DNA from: Pseudomonadota bacterium
GTDB taxonomy: Bacteria; Pseudomonadota; Alphaproteobacteria; SHVP01
Length of the DNA: 64,000 bases
Direction of reading: 5' to 3'
NCBI GenBank assembly: GCA_027622715.1
Contig: JAQBYN010000011.1
Coordinates: 1 to 64,000 of the forward strand
How positions within the stretch are numbered: position 1 is the first letter of the stretch; each line of letters begins with the position of its first letter. Below, piece by piece: positions 1 to 9,363 of the stretch. Below the pieces are notes generated by a model, which did no database searches, was not told the DNA's origin, and saw only the letters and a program-made list of their open reading frames with translations. A program made the translations under genes and the position numbers.

Positions 1-386
1 TGATCGCGGGCGACCCGCGCGCCGCCGGTCTGCGGGTCGGTTTGTTCGGCCAAGACCTCCAGTGACGTGGTCCGCCGCGCCCGCTGCCGGTCGATACATT
101 GATTGATGGCCACCCGGTACAGCCAAGTCTTGATCTTGGCGCCGCCCGGCTCCCAGGTTTCGGCCTTGCGCATCAGTCGGACCATGGTTTCTTGGGCGAC
201 ATCCTCGGCCTCGGCTCGGTCGCGCAACATATGCCATGCGTAACCGACGATGGCACTAAGGTGGCGGCGCGTGATCTCCCGCCAAGCCCGCTGGTCGCCA
301 TAGGCAATCCGCTCAACCAAGACGTCGTCGCTTTGGTCGGCGCTGTCATCGACGGCCCCGTCGGGCGTCTGCTCGCCCAGGTCCAT
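1..386 (-). CDS. ECF-type RNA polymerase sigma factor (sigma-70 family), truncated at left window edge
   Basis: Reverse-strand reading from ATG at 386 gives MDLGEQTPDGAVDDSADQSDDVLVERIAYGDQRAWREITRRHLSAIVGYAWHMLRDRAEAEDVAQETMVRLMRKAETWEPGGAKIKTWLYRVAINQCIDRQRARR..., with sigma region 2 (DRAEAEDVAQETMVR) and the KTWLYRVAINQCIDRQR motif typical of ECF sigmas. The + strand ORF 99..512 is its shadow. Confidence 0.85.
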   Translation of the reverse strand, partial: MDLGEQTPDGAVDDSADQSDDVLVERIAYGDQRAWREITRRHLSAIVGYAWHMLRDRAEAEDVAQETMVRLMRKAETWEPGGAKIKTWLYRVAINQCIDRQRARRTTSLEVLAEQTDPQTGGARVARD

Positions 387-399
387 CCAGAGTGCTGCG

Positions 400-834
400 C
401 TAGCGACGGTCGGAGCCACCGGCCTGGCCCCCTTGGGACAATTCCTCTGCCGCCATTGATCCATCGCCGTCGAGATCGTAGCGGGAAAACCAGCGGCGCG
501 ACGGTTGATTGATCTCGTCGGCCGACAGCGTGTGGTCGCCGTCGGTATCCATCATGTCGAACAGGGTGGCGGTGCCCAGGCTCTGAAACAGACGCCCCCG
601 GCGGCGAAACTCGTCCACCGACAACGAGCCGTCGCTGTCGATGTCGGCGGCGGCGAACAGGCGCCCATGTTCGGCCAATATTTCGGCAAGGCCAACTTTG
701 CCGTCACCGTCGGTGTCCAGCAGTTCGACAAACCGCGCGGCCCGAAAATCCTCCCGGTCGCGACGCTCCTGTGCCGTGGCCGCCCCTGAAAGTAGGATTG
801 CGGCGACGACCCCTAGTCCGATGCCTCTAATCAT
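400..834 (-). CDS. EF-hand domain protein with N-terminal signal peptide
   Basis: Four canonical DxDxDG loops (DTDGDGKVGLAE, DIDSDGSLSVDE, DTDGDHTLSADE, DLDGDGSMAAEE) after a hydrophobic leader ending ATAQE. Confidence 0.88.
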   Translation of the reverse strand: MIRGIGLGVVAAILLSGAATAQERRDREDFRAARFVELLDTDGDGKVGLAEILAEHGRLFAAADIDSDGSLSVDEFRRRGRLFQSLGTATLFDMMDTDGDHTLSADEINQPSRRWFSRYDLDGDGSMAAEELSQGGQAGGSDRR

Positions 835-967
835 CCGGTAATCCTGACAATTCTAAAAAATGTTCCCTGCGCCCAGTCCCATAGTTTACACGGCTTTACC
901 CCGCCGGTTCCGTCGCGGTTTGCGTGGTCCCCTGCGAGCGCGCGATACTGCGGCAAAAGGGGGAGAC

Positions 968-1816
968 ATGGCCCGCGCGCATCTTGAGTTCATCCAAAGT
1001 CAGGTTCTAGCTTGGTTCACGCTGCCGGATACGGCGGCGCGACCGGGGGTGGCCTGCAAGGTTCTCTCAAAGGACCCCGAGTCCGGCGCTGTCAGTGTGG
1101 TGCTCAAGTACCCAGCAGGGTTTGAGATTGCTCGGCCGCATTACCTCGACAATGACGAGGAATTCTTCGTTCTCGACGGGGAATTGCGAATCGGCGAGAC
1201 GGCGTATGGCGCGCATAGCTATGCCTACCTGCCCGACGGCTATCCCCGCGCCAACATGACCGCACCAAATGGCGCAACTGTGCTGACCTTCTTCGAGGGG
1301 CCGCATAAGAATGTTTTCGAGGGCGCCAAAGGCTGCGACCGCGCCAAACTTGTTGAGCGGATCGCGGCAGCCGACCGGAAGACCTGGGGTGACAGCGTCG
1401 ATCCCAAGGTGGTTGGCGCGGGATTGCAAAAGCTGATGCTGCGGCTTGACGAAAAGACCGGCGAGCGCACCTGGCTACTCAACATGGGGCCGACCGATCG
1501 CGCGGTGGTGACCGCGGCGCCGCTCGAAACGCACCCCCATGTCGAAGAGCTGTTCTTGCTTGGTGGCGAAATCTCGATGCCCCAAGGCGTTCTGCGCCGC
1601 GGTGCCTACTTCTGGCGCCCCGGCGGCATCCAACACGGACCGATCGGTTCGCTCGCCGGATGCACTTGTTTTTTTCGCTGCAAAGAAGGGCCGTTCTCCA
1701 CCGACTGGACGGACCGGGCCGAAACCATTGTGTGGGATGCGCCCTACCGGCCGACCCTGCCATCCACTTTGGCGTCCCACGCCGCCACCGAATACCGGGG
1801 CACTGACCCCTATTGA
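968..1816 (+). CDS. Bicupin protein (DUF4437-like)
   Basis: Start MARAHLEFIQSQVL preceded by a GGGAGA Shine-Dalgarno; two cupin-like halves (EEFFVLDGEL...; VEELFLLGGEIS...GAYFWRPGGIQHGP). The longer ORF start at 860 looks non-coding. Confidence 0.75.
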   Translation: MARAHLEFIQSQVLAWFTLPDTAARPGVACKVLSKDPESGAVSVVLKYPAGFEIARPHYLDNDEEFFVLDGELRIGETAYGAHSYAYLPDGYPRANMTAPNGATVLTFFEGPHKNVFEGAKGCDRAKLVERIAAADRKTWGDSVDPKVVGAGLQKLMLRLDEKTGERTWLLNMGPTDRAVVTAAPLETHPHVEELFLLGGEISMPQGVLRRGAYFWRPGGIQHGPIGSLAGCTCFFRCKEGPFSTDWTDRAETIVWDAPYRPTLPSTLASHAATEYRGTDPY

Positions 1817-1822
1817 TCGACC

Positions 1823-2668
1823 ATGGCCCGCGCGCATATTGAATTCATCCAGTCGCAAGTCTTGCCCTGGACAGACCTGGACACAGGCTCCAGTCGGCCG
1901 GGCGCTATCATCAAAGTCCTTAGTCACGATCCTGACACGTCCGCCGGCAGCGCAATCATTCGCTATCCCGAGGGCTGGGTGCTGGACGAGTCGCACCACG
2001 TTGCCGGCGACGAGGAGTTCTTCGTCCTAGAGGGATCGCTCACCATCGACACCCACATCTTCGAACCCTATGGCTACGGCTACCTACCGGGTGGGTTTCC
2101 GCGCAAACGAATGAGCGCGCCAAACGGTGCCGCCGTCCTCACCTTTTTTAATGGTTCGCCGCGGCGGGTCGCTGGCACGAGTAGCTTTGATGCGGGCCAG
2201 GTCATTACGCTGGAGAACCGAGACCAGGCGGATTGGACCAGTGACTTCGATCACAGCCTCGTCGGCTCCGGCATTGCCATCAAGTTTCTGCGCAATGATT
2301 CGGCCAGCGGCGAACGCACGTGGCTGCTCACCAAGGGTACCGATCGCCGCGAAGACTTGCCGCAAACCGGTCGGATCGAAACCCATCCGTGCGTCGAGGA
2401 GTTCTTCTTGCTCGAAGGATCGTTGGGTTGGCCGCGCGGCATGATGCGGCCGGGTGCGTACTTTTGGCGGCCTCCTGGAATCGAGCACGGTCCGGGCGCG
2501 TCGCTGACCGGTTATCTCGGCTTGTTTCGCTCGCGCGAGGGTCCCTTCACAACGCAGTGGTCCGATCACGAAATACTGCGCCCGTTCGACCCATCCTACG
2601 ATCCGATCCTGCCGCCGTCCCTCGCGCACTTCGCGGCCCAGCCGTACCGGGGCCCAGACCCGTACTAG
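1823..2668 (+). CDS. Bicupin protein (DUF4437-like), tandem paralog of the upstream gene
   Basis: MARAHIEFIQSQVLPW...EEFFVLEGSL...VEEFFLLEGSLGWPRGMMRPGAYFWRPPGIEHGP aligns along its length with 968..1816. Confidence 0.75.
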   Translation: MARAHIEFIQSQVLPWTDLDTGSSRPGAIIKVLSHDPDTSAGSAIIRYPEGWVLDESHHVAGDEEFFVLEGSLTIDTHIFEPYGYGYLPGGFPRKRMSAPNGAAVLTFFNGSPRRVAGTSSFDAGQVITLENRDQADWTSDFDHSLVGSGIAIKFLRNDSASGERTWLLTKGTDRREDLPQTGRIETHPCVEEFFLLEGSLGWPRGMMRPGAYFWRPPGIEHGPGASLTGYLGLFRSREGPFTTQWSDHEILRPFDPSYDPILPPSLAHFAAQPYRGPDPY

Positions 2669-2775
2669 TCCGACTCGTCTTCGTCAGGGAGATGGCCGCA
2701 GGGCGTGCGGGTCAACGCGCCGACCTGTGTGCCCACCGGTGGCTAGGTTAGGGTTGGCCAAGGAGGACTTGAACA

Positions 2776-3207
2776 ATGAGTGATCCAGTACCGCAAGCCA
2801 CCGACAAAAACGCCTACCGAATCAAGACCAATCCCGACCCGTACGATGCGTTCAAGATCGCGCTTGGTTATCGTGCGGGAAACCTCATATTTCTGTCGGG
2901 TCAAGCATCGATTGACGAGACCGGCGCGTTGGTCGGCGTTGGCGACTTCGACCGGCAAGTCGAACAGACCTTCGCCAACATAAAGCGCGCTCTCGAGGCC
3001 GCCGGGTCGTCGATGGAGAAGATTATCAAGGTGAATATATACCTCACCGATATGGCCAATTTTCCCAAGATCATCGAGGCCCGCGGCAAGTACTTCAAGC
3101 AACCGTGGCCGGCCGATACCATTGTCGAAGTCGGGGCGCTGGGGCTGCCTGAACTGCAGATCGAAATCGAGGCCATTGCCCTGATCGAGGGCGAGGTAAT
3201 CGGCTGA
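2776..3207 (+). CDS. RidA/YjgF family protein
   Basis: LIFLSGQASIDETGALVGVGDFDRQVEQTFANIKRALEAAGSSMEKIIKVNIYLTDMANFP..., typical RidA signature. Confidence 0.85.
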   Translation: MSDPVPQATDKNAYRIKTNPDPYDAFKIALGYRAGNLIFLSGQASIDETGALVGVGDFDRQVEQTFANIKRALEAAGSSMEKIIKVNIYLTDMANFPKIIEARGKYFKQPWPADTIVEVGALGLPELQIEIEAIALIEGEVIG

Positions 3208-3227
3208 GGCCGACAGGAGGATCAAGC

Positions 3228-5030
3228 GTGGCGCGTCAGACCAAGAAATCTCAAAAGACTCCAAAGGCCGATACCTTCTGGAAAAAGGAAGAACACGGCA
3301 GCAACGAAATCACCGGCGGCATGGTGATTAGCCGGACCCTAAAAAACATGGGGATCAATTCGGTCTTCTCGCTCGCCGGTGCATCGCACACCTATCTTCT
3401 TGATGCGCTCGACAAAGACGATTTCGCGATTATCTCCAACCGGCATGAAACAGCGGCGGTCGCCGCCGCCGACGGCTATGCCCGTGTCACCGGCAAGCCC
3501 GGCGTTGCGCTGATTATTTCGGATCAAGGTCTGCCCAATGCGGTTTCCGGCATTCTGACGGCGCATGAAGCGTGCTCGCCGGTGATCGTCATCGTCGCGC
3601 GTCTGCCGACCAATTGGATTCAACCGCAGTCCGAGGTCGATCACGACGCCCTTGCGCTCGCCCGGCCCATTACGAAGTGGGCGCGCACCGTGCACTCCGC
3701 TGAACGCCTGCGCGAATACGTCGAAACGGCATACCGGCAGGCAACCACCGGTCGGCCCGGCCCGGTCGTCCTTCAGGTGCCGCAGGAATTTCTCGCCCAA
3801 ACCGTTCAAAATGTTGAGGAACTCGATGCGCCCGTGACCAGGGCTATCCGTCCCGGGCCGTCGGCTGATGCTGTCACGGCCGCCGCCGATCTGATTGCCA
3901 AGGCCAAACGGCCCATGGTCGTCGCTGGCTCGGGGGCCATGTGGGCCGGTGCCGGTCCGGCGCTGCGCGAACTGTCGTCATCGTGGAATATCCCGGTGCT
4001 GGGTAACGCCGGCGGTCGCGGCTTGGTGCCCGAGGACGATGCTCTCGGCTGGTCATGGCCCCTCGCCCAGGTGGCCGCCAAAGAAGCGGACGTCGTCCTC
4101 TGGGTCGGCGCCCGCATGACGCAGCGTCTGGGCTACGGCATGGCGCCGCGCTTCAGCGCCGACGCCAAGTTCATTCAGATCGATATAGCCGGCGAGGAAA
4201 TCGGACGCAATCGCGCGGTCGAGGTGCCAATCGTTGCCGATGCCGCGCAAACGGTGGCGGCGATCGTCGCCGAATTGAAATCGCGTAACACCAAAAGTAA
4301 GCCCGCGCCTAAATGGCTCACCGACGCGTTGCACGACCGGCTTTCATTCATGGCAACGGTTGGGCTCGGTGACGACGGGCCGATCCACCCTTACCGCCTG
4401 GCGCGCGAGCTGATGGCGCGCATGCCGGCTAACGCGATCTATGTCGGCGACGGCGCCGATGTCCAAAACTGGGTGCACGCGATCCTGCGGATCAAGTCCG
4501 AGCGGGGCTTTCTCGATCACTATCCGCTGGGGTCGATGGGTATCGGTACTCCATTAGCCCTTGGCGCCGCTGCCGGCGCACGCGAGATGGCCAAGGAGAC
4601 CGGGGAGGTGCCACGCCCCGTCTTTCACGTCACCGGCGACGGCGCTTTCGGCTTCTATCCCAGCGAGTACAACGGGGCTGTCTTGGCTGGACTAAAGATC
4701 ACAACGTTCATTTCCAACGACGGCGCCTGGGGCACAGAAAAGCACGGCCAACTCCAGGTCATGGACCGGCAGGTCAACACGCTATTCGGCGACGTGCATT
4801 ACGATCTGATCGGCAAAGCCTTTGGTTGCCACGCCGAGCGCGTCACCGATCCCAAGGCACTCGGCGCAGCGATGGACCGTGCGCTAGCGTCTGACCGGGC
4901 CGCGATCGTCGATGTGGTGACCGATCCGGACGCCGGCAAGTTGCGCAAAGAAGATCCGCGGGTGCAAACAATTGCGTTCTCCGACCTCGTGGCCAGCCGC
5001 AAGTCGCAATTCAAGGCCGAAGTGGCTTAG
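3228..5030 (+). CDS. Thiamine diphosphate-dependent enzyme (acetolactate synthase-like superfamily)
   Basis: NRHETAAVAAADGYARVTGKPGVALI (conserved catalytic Glu), TGRPGPVVLQVPQE, and the GDGAFGF...SNDGAWG ThDP-binding region. GTG start with AGGAGG upstream. Confidence 0.85.
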   Translation: MARQTKKSQKTPKADTFWKKEEHGSNEITGGMVISRTLKNMGINSVFSLAGASHTYLLDALDKDDFAIISNRHETAAVAAADGYARVTGKPGVALIISDQGLPNAVSGILTAHEACSPVIVIVARLPTNWIQPQSEVDHDALALARPITKWARTVHSAERLREYVETAYRQATTGRPGPVVLQVPQEFLAQTVQNVEELDAPVTRAIRPGPSADAVTAAADLIAKAKRPMVVAGSGAMWAGAGPALRELSSSWNIPVLGNAGGRGLVPEDDALGWSWPLAQVAAKEADVVLWVGARMTQRLGYGMAPRFSADAKFIQIDIAGEEIGRNRAVEVPIVADAAQTVAAIVAELKSRNTKSKPAPKWLTDALHDRLSFMATVGLGDDGPIHPYRLARELMARMPANAIYVGDGADVQNWVHAILRIKSERGFLDHYPLGSMGIGTPLALGAAAGAREMAKETGEVPRPVFHVTGDGAFGFYPSEYNGAVLAGLKITTFISNDGAWGTEKHGQLQVMDRQVNTLFGDVHYDLIGKAFGCHAERVTDPKALGAAMDRALASDRAAIVDVVTDPDAGKLRKEDPRVQTIAFSDLVASRKSQFKAEVA

Positions 5031-5890
5031 CGAAAAGTGTTCAGCGGAATTTTTAGGTAGGACACTCCGTTGCTTTCTGGCGGCGGCAGGTGCCCAGCGC
5101 GCATGTTGATCTGAACGGCGGGCAACAGCAGGACCGGCACCGCGAGCTTTTCGTCGCGGGCGGTGCGCATTGTTACGTAATCGTCCTCACTGACACCGTC
5201 CTTGATGTGAATATTGGTGGCATTCTGTTCGGCCACCGTCGTTTCCCAGAGATACTCACGCCCGTTGGGCGCGTAGTCGTGGCACATAAATAGCCGGGTC
5301 TCGGGCGGCAACGACAGGGTCTGCTTGATCGATCGGAATAGAATGCGGGCGTCGCCGCCGGGAAAATCGGCGCGTGCGGTGCCATAGTCCGGCATGAATA
5401 AAGTATCGCCGACAAACGCCGCATCGCCGATGACATATGTCGCGCAGGCAGGTGTGTGTCCCGGGCTGTGCATCACCCGCGCTTCGAGCGATCCGATTGC
5501 GAAAATCTCGCCGTCGGTGAACAGGTGATCGAACTGGCTGCCGTTGGTGGGCGTCGAGCCGTCGAGGTTGAAAACATCCTTGAACGCTTGCTGCACCGTG
5601 CCGATACGGTCGCCGATCCCAGTCTGGCCGCCTAAATTTTCTTTGAGGTACGGCGCTGCCGTCAGATGATCGGCGTGCACATGAGTTTCGAGAATCCACG
5701 CGATCTCAAGGCCCTGGGCGCGCACAAACGCCACGACCTCATCCGCTTTTTCAGTATTCGTCCAACCGGACTTGGGGTCGTACCCGAGAACTGAATCGAT
5801 AATCACGGCCGCTTTGCTCGCCGGATCGGTGACGACATAGGTAACCGTGAACGTGGCGTCGTCGAAAAACGCGGTGACTTGTGGACGCAT
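5027..5890 (-). CDS. MBL-fold metallo-hydrolase (persulfide dioxygenase/Blh-like)
   Basis: THVHADHLTAA metal-binding motif, HSPGHTPACATY, FVGDTLFMPDYGTAR, CHDYAPNGRE. Confidence 0.85.
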   Translation of the reverse strand: MRPQVTAFFDDATFTVTYVVTDPASKAAVIIDSVLGYDPKSGWTNTEKADEVVAFVRAQGLEIAWILETHVHADHLTAAPYLKENLGGQTGIGDRIGTVQQAFKDVFNLDGSTPTNGSQFDHLFTDGEIFAIGSLEARVMHSPGHTPACATYVIGDAAFVGDTLFMPDYGTARADFPGGDARILFRSIKQTLSLPPETRLFMCHDYAPNGREYLWETTVAEQNATNIHIKDGVSEDDYVTMRTARDEKLAVPVLLLPAVQINMRAGHLPPPESNGVSYLKIPLNTFR

Positions 5891-5935
5891 GAAAACGATT
5901 CTCCCAGGTCTCGGTAGGGTGCCAAGTCTAGGTGT

Positions 5936-8305
5936 TTACCCCGCCGGTACCAGGGTCAAAATGGCGCGGGCGCCGTCGCGCATGGTGCCGGGCGGAGGCA
6001 GCTGGAATGTCCCCCCCGTGCCCCAGCTGTCCGCATGCGCCGCGAAGAACCGGCTGTACGGGTTACCCGACGTCCCGGGTGCAATCATGAACAGCGATTG
6101 ATCGAGGTCGCCGAGGTCGTAGACCGCGCGGTACCCGGCGCCGTGGCCATTGCTAAATCGGCCCTGGGCCGCGCTGTAGCCGCCGCGCATCAGGGTGTAG
6201 TTGCCGCCGCTGCTGGGCACCGTGATGCCTAGCCACCGCGGCACGCCAGGTAGAAAGCTTAGCAAGGGATGGATGAAGCGCGCCCGGTGGGCGTCTCCCC
6301 ACCGCCAATCGTCCATCGTTTCGCCATATCGCACCGTCAGCGTGGCGACGGCCGCCTCAAGTGCAGCGGTGGTCGCCGCGGTGCAGGTCTCGATCTCGAC
6401 CGTGCGCCGGTCGTTGCACCACCGTGTCTCATCAGCAACCAGCACCGCATGCACTTGGCGGGGATCGACGCGACCATCTTGGTCGCCGAGGTCGTCGCCA
6501 AAAATAATGTGGGTCATCTCGGCATACCACGCGGCAAAAATCAGCGGCGCGGCGCTGTCTTGCGCCATTCGGTAATCCCAAGTAGCCAGCGCGTCGAGCG
6601 CCGCCGCGGCGGCCGCGCTCAGGGTCGCGCTTTCAACGCGTGCGCGCGTCGCCGGCAGCAATGTTTGCGCCATCGTCGACAGCGTGTCGGCTTGGAACGC
6701 GGCGTGCGCCGCGGGCGTTTTGCCCGGTGCACCGTGCAACAAATCGTTCAGCCGCTGCGCGCGGAACGGTGGCTCCCAGTCGGCGCTAATGAAATACGGA
6801 TAGGCCGGACCGACAATGCGGTTGTTCGCGTTGGAGATGATCCCGTCGGCGCTGCCTTGTTGCTGTGGCAATTCTTCGAAGGGGACGAAACCCGTCCAGT
6901 CGCCGGCTGGCGTACGGCTCGGCACAAGGCCGCGGCCCGACCGGCGAATGGGCACCAGGGCTGGCGCGAAAAAGCCAATGGACCCGGCGGTGTCGGCGTA
7001 TAGGAAATTTTGCTGCGGCGCGCCGTAGGCCCGGAGCGCGGCGCGAAACGACCCCCAGTCCGTGGCGCGATTGACCGCGTACAAGGCCGCCGGCGTCTGA
7101 TCCGCGTCGCTTAGTGCCACGGCTTGCAAGACCACGACTGCACCGGGTCCGGCATGGCCTGCGGCGCTGTCCAAAATATCGGAGATGACCGGGCCAAAGC
7201 GGGTGTCGCGTACCATCAACACCTGATCTTGGCCGAAGCGGACCCCGATGCGTTCTTCGCGAATATCGAAGGAACGGGCAGTCTCGCCGTCACGGTAACG
7301 CGTGGCGTCGTCGCCATCGACGTCGAGCACCAGCAGGTCGGTCAGATCGCCGTACGTCGTCGTCAAGCCCCATGCGATGTGGCCGTTATGACCCAGCAAG
7401 TGAATGGGCATGCCCGGCACAGTGCCGCCGGTCATCGATAGGCCCGGCGCGCTCACCGAGGCCAAGTACCAAATCCCGGGCGCGGTGAGGCCCAAATGCG
7501 GGTCGCTGGCCAAGATCGGTTTGCCGTTCGCCGTATGACGACCGTCGACCGCCCAGGCGTTCGACGCGCGCCGTGGTCGGACGATCGTCGGCACAGCGGC
7601 TAGCAACCGCGCCGCGGCAACCGGCAGCGGCGCGGCCCGCGACAGCGATATCGGGCCGTCCGCCAATCCGGTCGGCATCAGAAATTCAACCTCGTCTGGC
7701 GTCAGCCGTTCCAGCAATGCAGCGCGGCGTAACTCTTCGAACCAATTACCCCCCAACATAAGCGCGAGCAATTTGCCGAGAACGAGCGAGTCGGCGGGCT
7801 GCCAAGGTTCGGGCCGGTATCCCAACAGCATGAATTCTGGTGGCCACGGCCCGGTATGTTGATCGAGGTAGCCGTTGACGCCGGCGCTATAGGCGACAAT
7901 CGCCTGCTGTACGTCTTGCGGCAGCGCCGCGAACTGCCGCGCGGCACCGCGATAAAGGCCCAACGTGCGGGTGAAGCGATCGACGGTGAGTCCGGGTCTG
8001 CCAATGACTTCTGCCATCCGCCCGGCGCCGATTCGGCGGTAAGTGTCCATTTGCCACAGGCGATCTTGCGCGTGCGCAAAGCCCAACGCGAAATAGGCGT
8101 CGCTTTGCACCGCCGCCACGATACGCGTACCGCCAACGGCGTCGCGCACGATCTCGGCAGGCTGCACCACGCCGGTGGCGATACGTCCGTCCCATTGCGG
8201 CAATGACGTGGTCAGCCAAGCAATGAGAACGGCGACGACCGCCGCGACGACGGCGGTCGTCAAGATAAGCCCGCGACACACGCGGCGCACAATGCGGTTC
8301 AACAT
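5936..8305 (-). CDS. Penicillin acylase family protein (Ntn hydrolase)
   Basis: SNAWAVDGRHTANGKPILASDPHLGLTAPGIWY with internal Ser nucleophile, GHNGHIAWGLTTTYGDLTDL; N-terminal TM. Confidence 0.9.
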   Translation of the reverse strand: MLNRIVRRVCRGLILTTAVVAAVVAVLIAWLTTSLPQWDGRIATGVVQPAEIVRDAVGGTRIVAAVQSDAYFALGFAHAQDRLWQMDTYRRIGAGRMAEVIGRPGLTVDRFTRTLGLYRGAARQFAALPQDVQQAIVAYSAGVNGYLDQHTGPWPPEFMLLGYRPEPWQPADSLVLGKLLALMLGGNWFEELRRAALLERLTPDEVEFLMPTGLADGPISLSRAAPLPVAAARLLAAVPTIVRPRRASNAWAVDGRHTANGKPILASDPHLGLTAPGIWYLASVSAPGLSMTGGTVPGMPIHLLGHNGHIAWGLTTTYGDLTDLLVLDVDGDDATRYRDGETARSFDIREERIGVRFGQDQVLMVRDTRFGPVISDILDSAAGHAGPGAVVVLQAVALSDADQTPAALYAVNRATDWGSFRAALRAYGAPQQNFLYADTAGSIGFFAPALVPIRRSGRGLVPSRTPAGDWTGFVPFEELPQQQGSADGIISNANNRIVGPAYPYFISADWEPPFRAQRLNDLLHGAPGKTPAAHAAFQADTLSTMAQTLLPATRARVESATLSAAAAAALDALATWDYRMAQDSAAPLIFAAWYAEMTHIIFGDDLGDQDGRVDPRQVHAVLVADETRWCNDRRTVEIETCTAATTAALEAAVATLTVRYGETMDDWRWGDAHRARFIHPLLSFLPGVPRWLGITVPSSGGNYTLMRGGYSAAQGRFSNGHGAGYRAVYDLGDLDQSLFMIAPGTSGNPYSRFFAAHADSWGTGGTFQLPPPGTMRDGARAILTLVPAG

Positions 8306-8442
8306 CGGCCGATCAGATCTGTCGTCGTTGCTGTGGGCATTAACCTGTTAACCCGTTAACCAAGAAAAGCGCCGAAAACCGGCGTGCGATTTGCATCTCT
8401 AACTGGACTGTCCCTCGACCCACCAACTGATTAGGGGCCATC

Positions 8443-9363
8443 TTGGAACGACCCATCGTACTTTTCGGCGGTACAGGCCAGATCGGCCGCGAACTGCGTC
8501 TGCAGCTCGCGGCATGGTGGCCTGTTTTGGCCCCGCCCCGTGACCAGGTCAATCTTACCCGCCCGGAAGAAGTCACGACCTATCTGCGCCTCGCGCGGCC
8601 CGCCCTAATCGTTAACGCTGCGGCATTTACCGATGTCGACGGCGCTGAGAACGACGCCACGACCGCGATGACGGTCAACGGGCATTTTACGTTGATGCTG
8701 GCCGAGGAAGCGTTCGACCGCAATATCGGCCTCGTTCATTTCTCGACCGATCTGGTTTTCGATGGTTGGCGCGGACAAACGCCGTCGCCTTACCGCGAAT
8801 CCGATGCCCCCAATCCGCTCAACGTCTACGGCCACAGCATGCTGCGCGGCGAATCGGCGATTCGGTACACCGATCCGCCGCATCTCATTTTTCGGACGAG
8901 CCGCGTTTACGGATTGCGCGGCAGTAACTTTCTGATGGACCTCGTTGCGCTTGCCGGATCTCACGATGACATCAATGTCGTTGCCGATCAGATTGGCAGT
9001 CCAACATGGTCCCGCGCGATTGCTATTGCCGTTAGTAGCATCTTGAAAGATCTCGACGCACCGCGCTCGCCGGATGGCATCAGGGAGCGCAGCGGCATTT
9101 ACCACCTTGCGGCGACCGGCGAAGTCAGTTGGTTTGGTTTTGCCGAATTGATTCTTGATCAGGCCGTGGCGAGCCGTTACGTCGAACTGACGCCCGACCG
9201 CCGGCCCACGCTGCGGGCCATCCAATCAGATTCGTATCCGTTCCGCGCGCCGCGCCCGATCTATACGGCGCTCAGCAGCCGGTCGGCGCAAAAGGCGTTT
9301 GGCGTCGGCCTGCCGGCGTGGCAGGAGCAACTCGAGACCTGCCTGCGCTCGCAACCGGCCTAG
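8443..9363 (+). CDS. RmlD-like dTDP-4-dehydrorhamnose reductase / sugar-nucleotide-binding SDR
   Basis: VLFGGTGQIGRELRLQL, VNAAAFTDVDGAENDATTAMTVNG, STDLVFDGWRGQTPSPYRESDAPNPLNVYGHSMLRGE. Confidence 0.88.
   Translation: MERPIVLFGGTGQIGRELRLQLAAWWPVLAPPRDQVNLTRPEEVTTYLRLARPALIVNAAAFTDVDGAENDATTAMTVNGHFTLMLAEEAFDRNIGLVHFSTDLVFDGWRGQTPSPYRESDAPNPLNVYGHSMLRGESAIRYTDPPHLIFRTSRVYGLRGSNFLMDLVALAGSHDDINVVADQIGSPTWSRAIAIAVSSILKDLDAPRSPDGIRERSGIYHLAATGEVSWFGFAELILDQAVASRYVELTPDRRPTLRAIQSDSYPFRAPRPIYTALSSRSAQKAFGVGLPAWQEQLETCLRSQPA

Noticed and set aside
99-512. Plus-strand 137-aa ORF over the sigma factor region
   Set aside because: Antisense shadow; the minus-strand reading has clear sigma-70 motifs.
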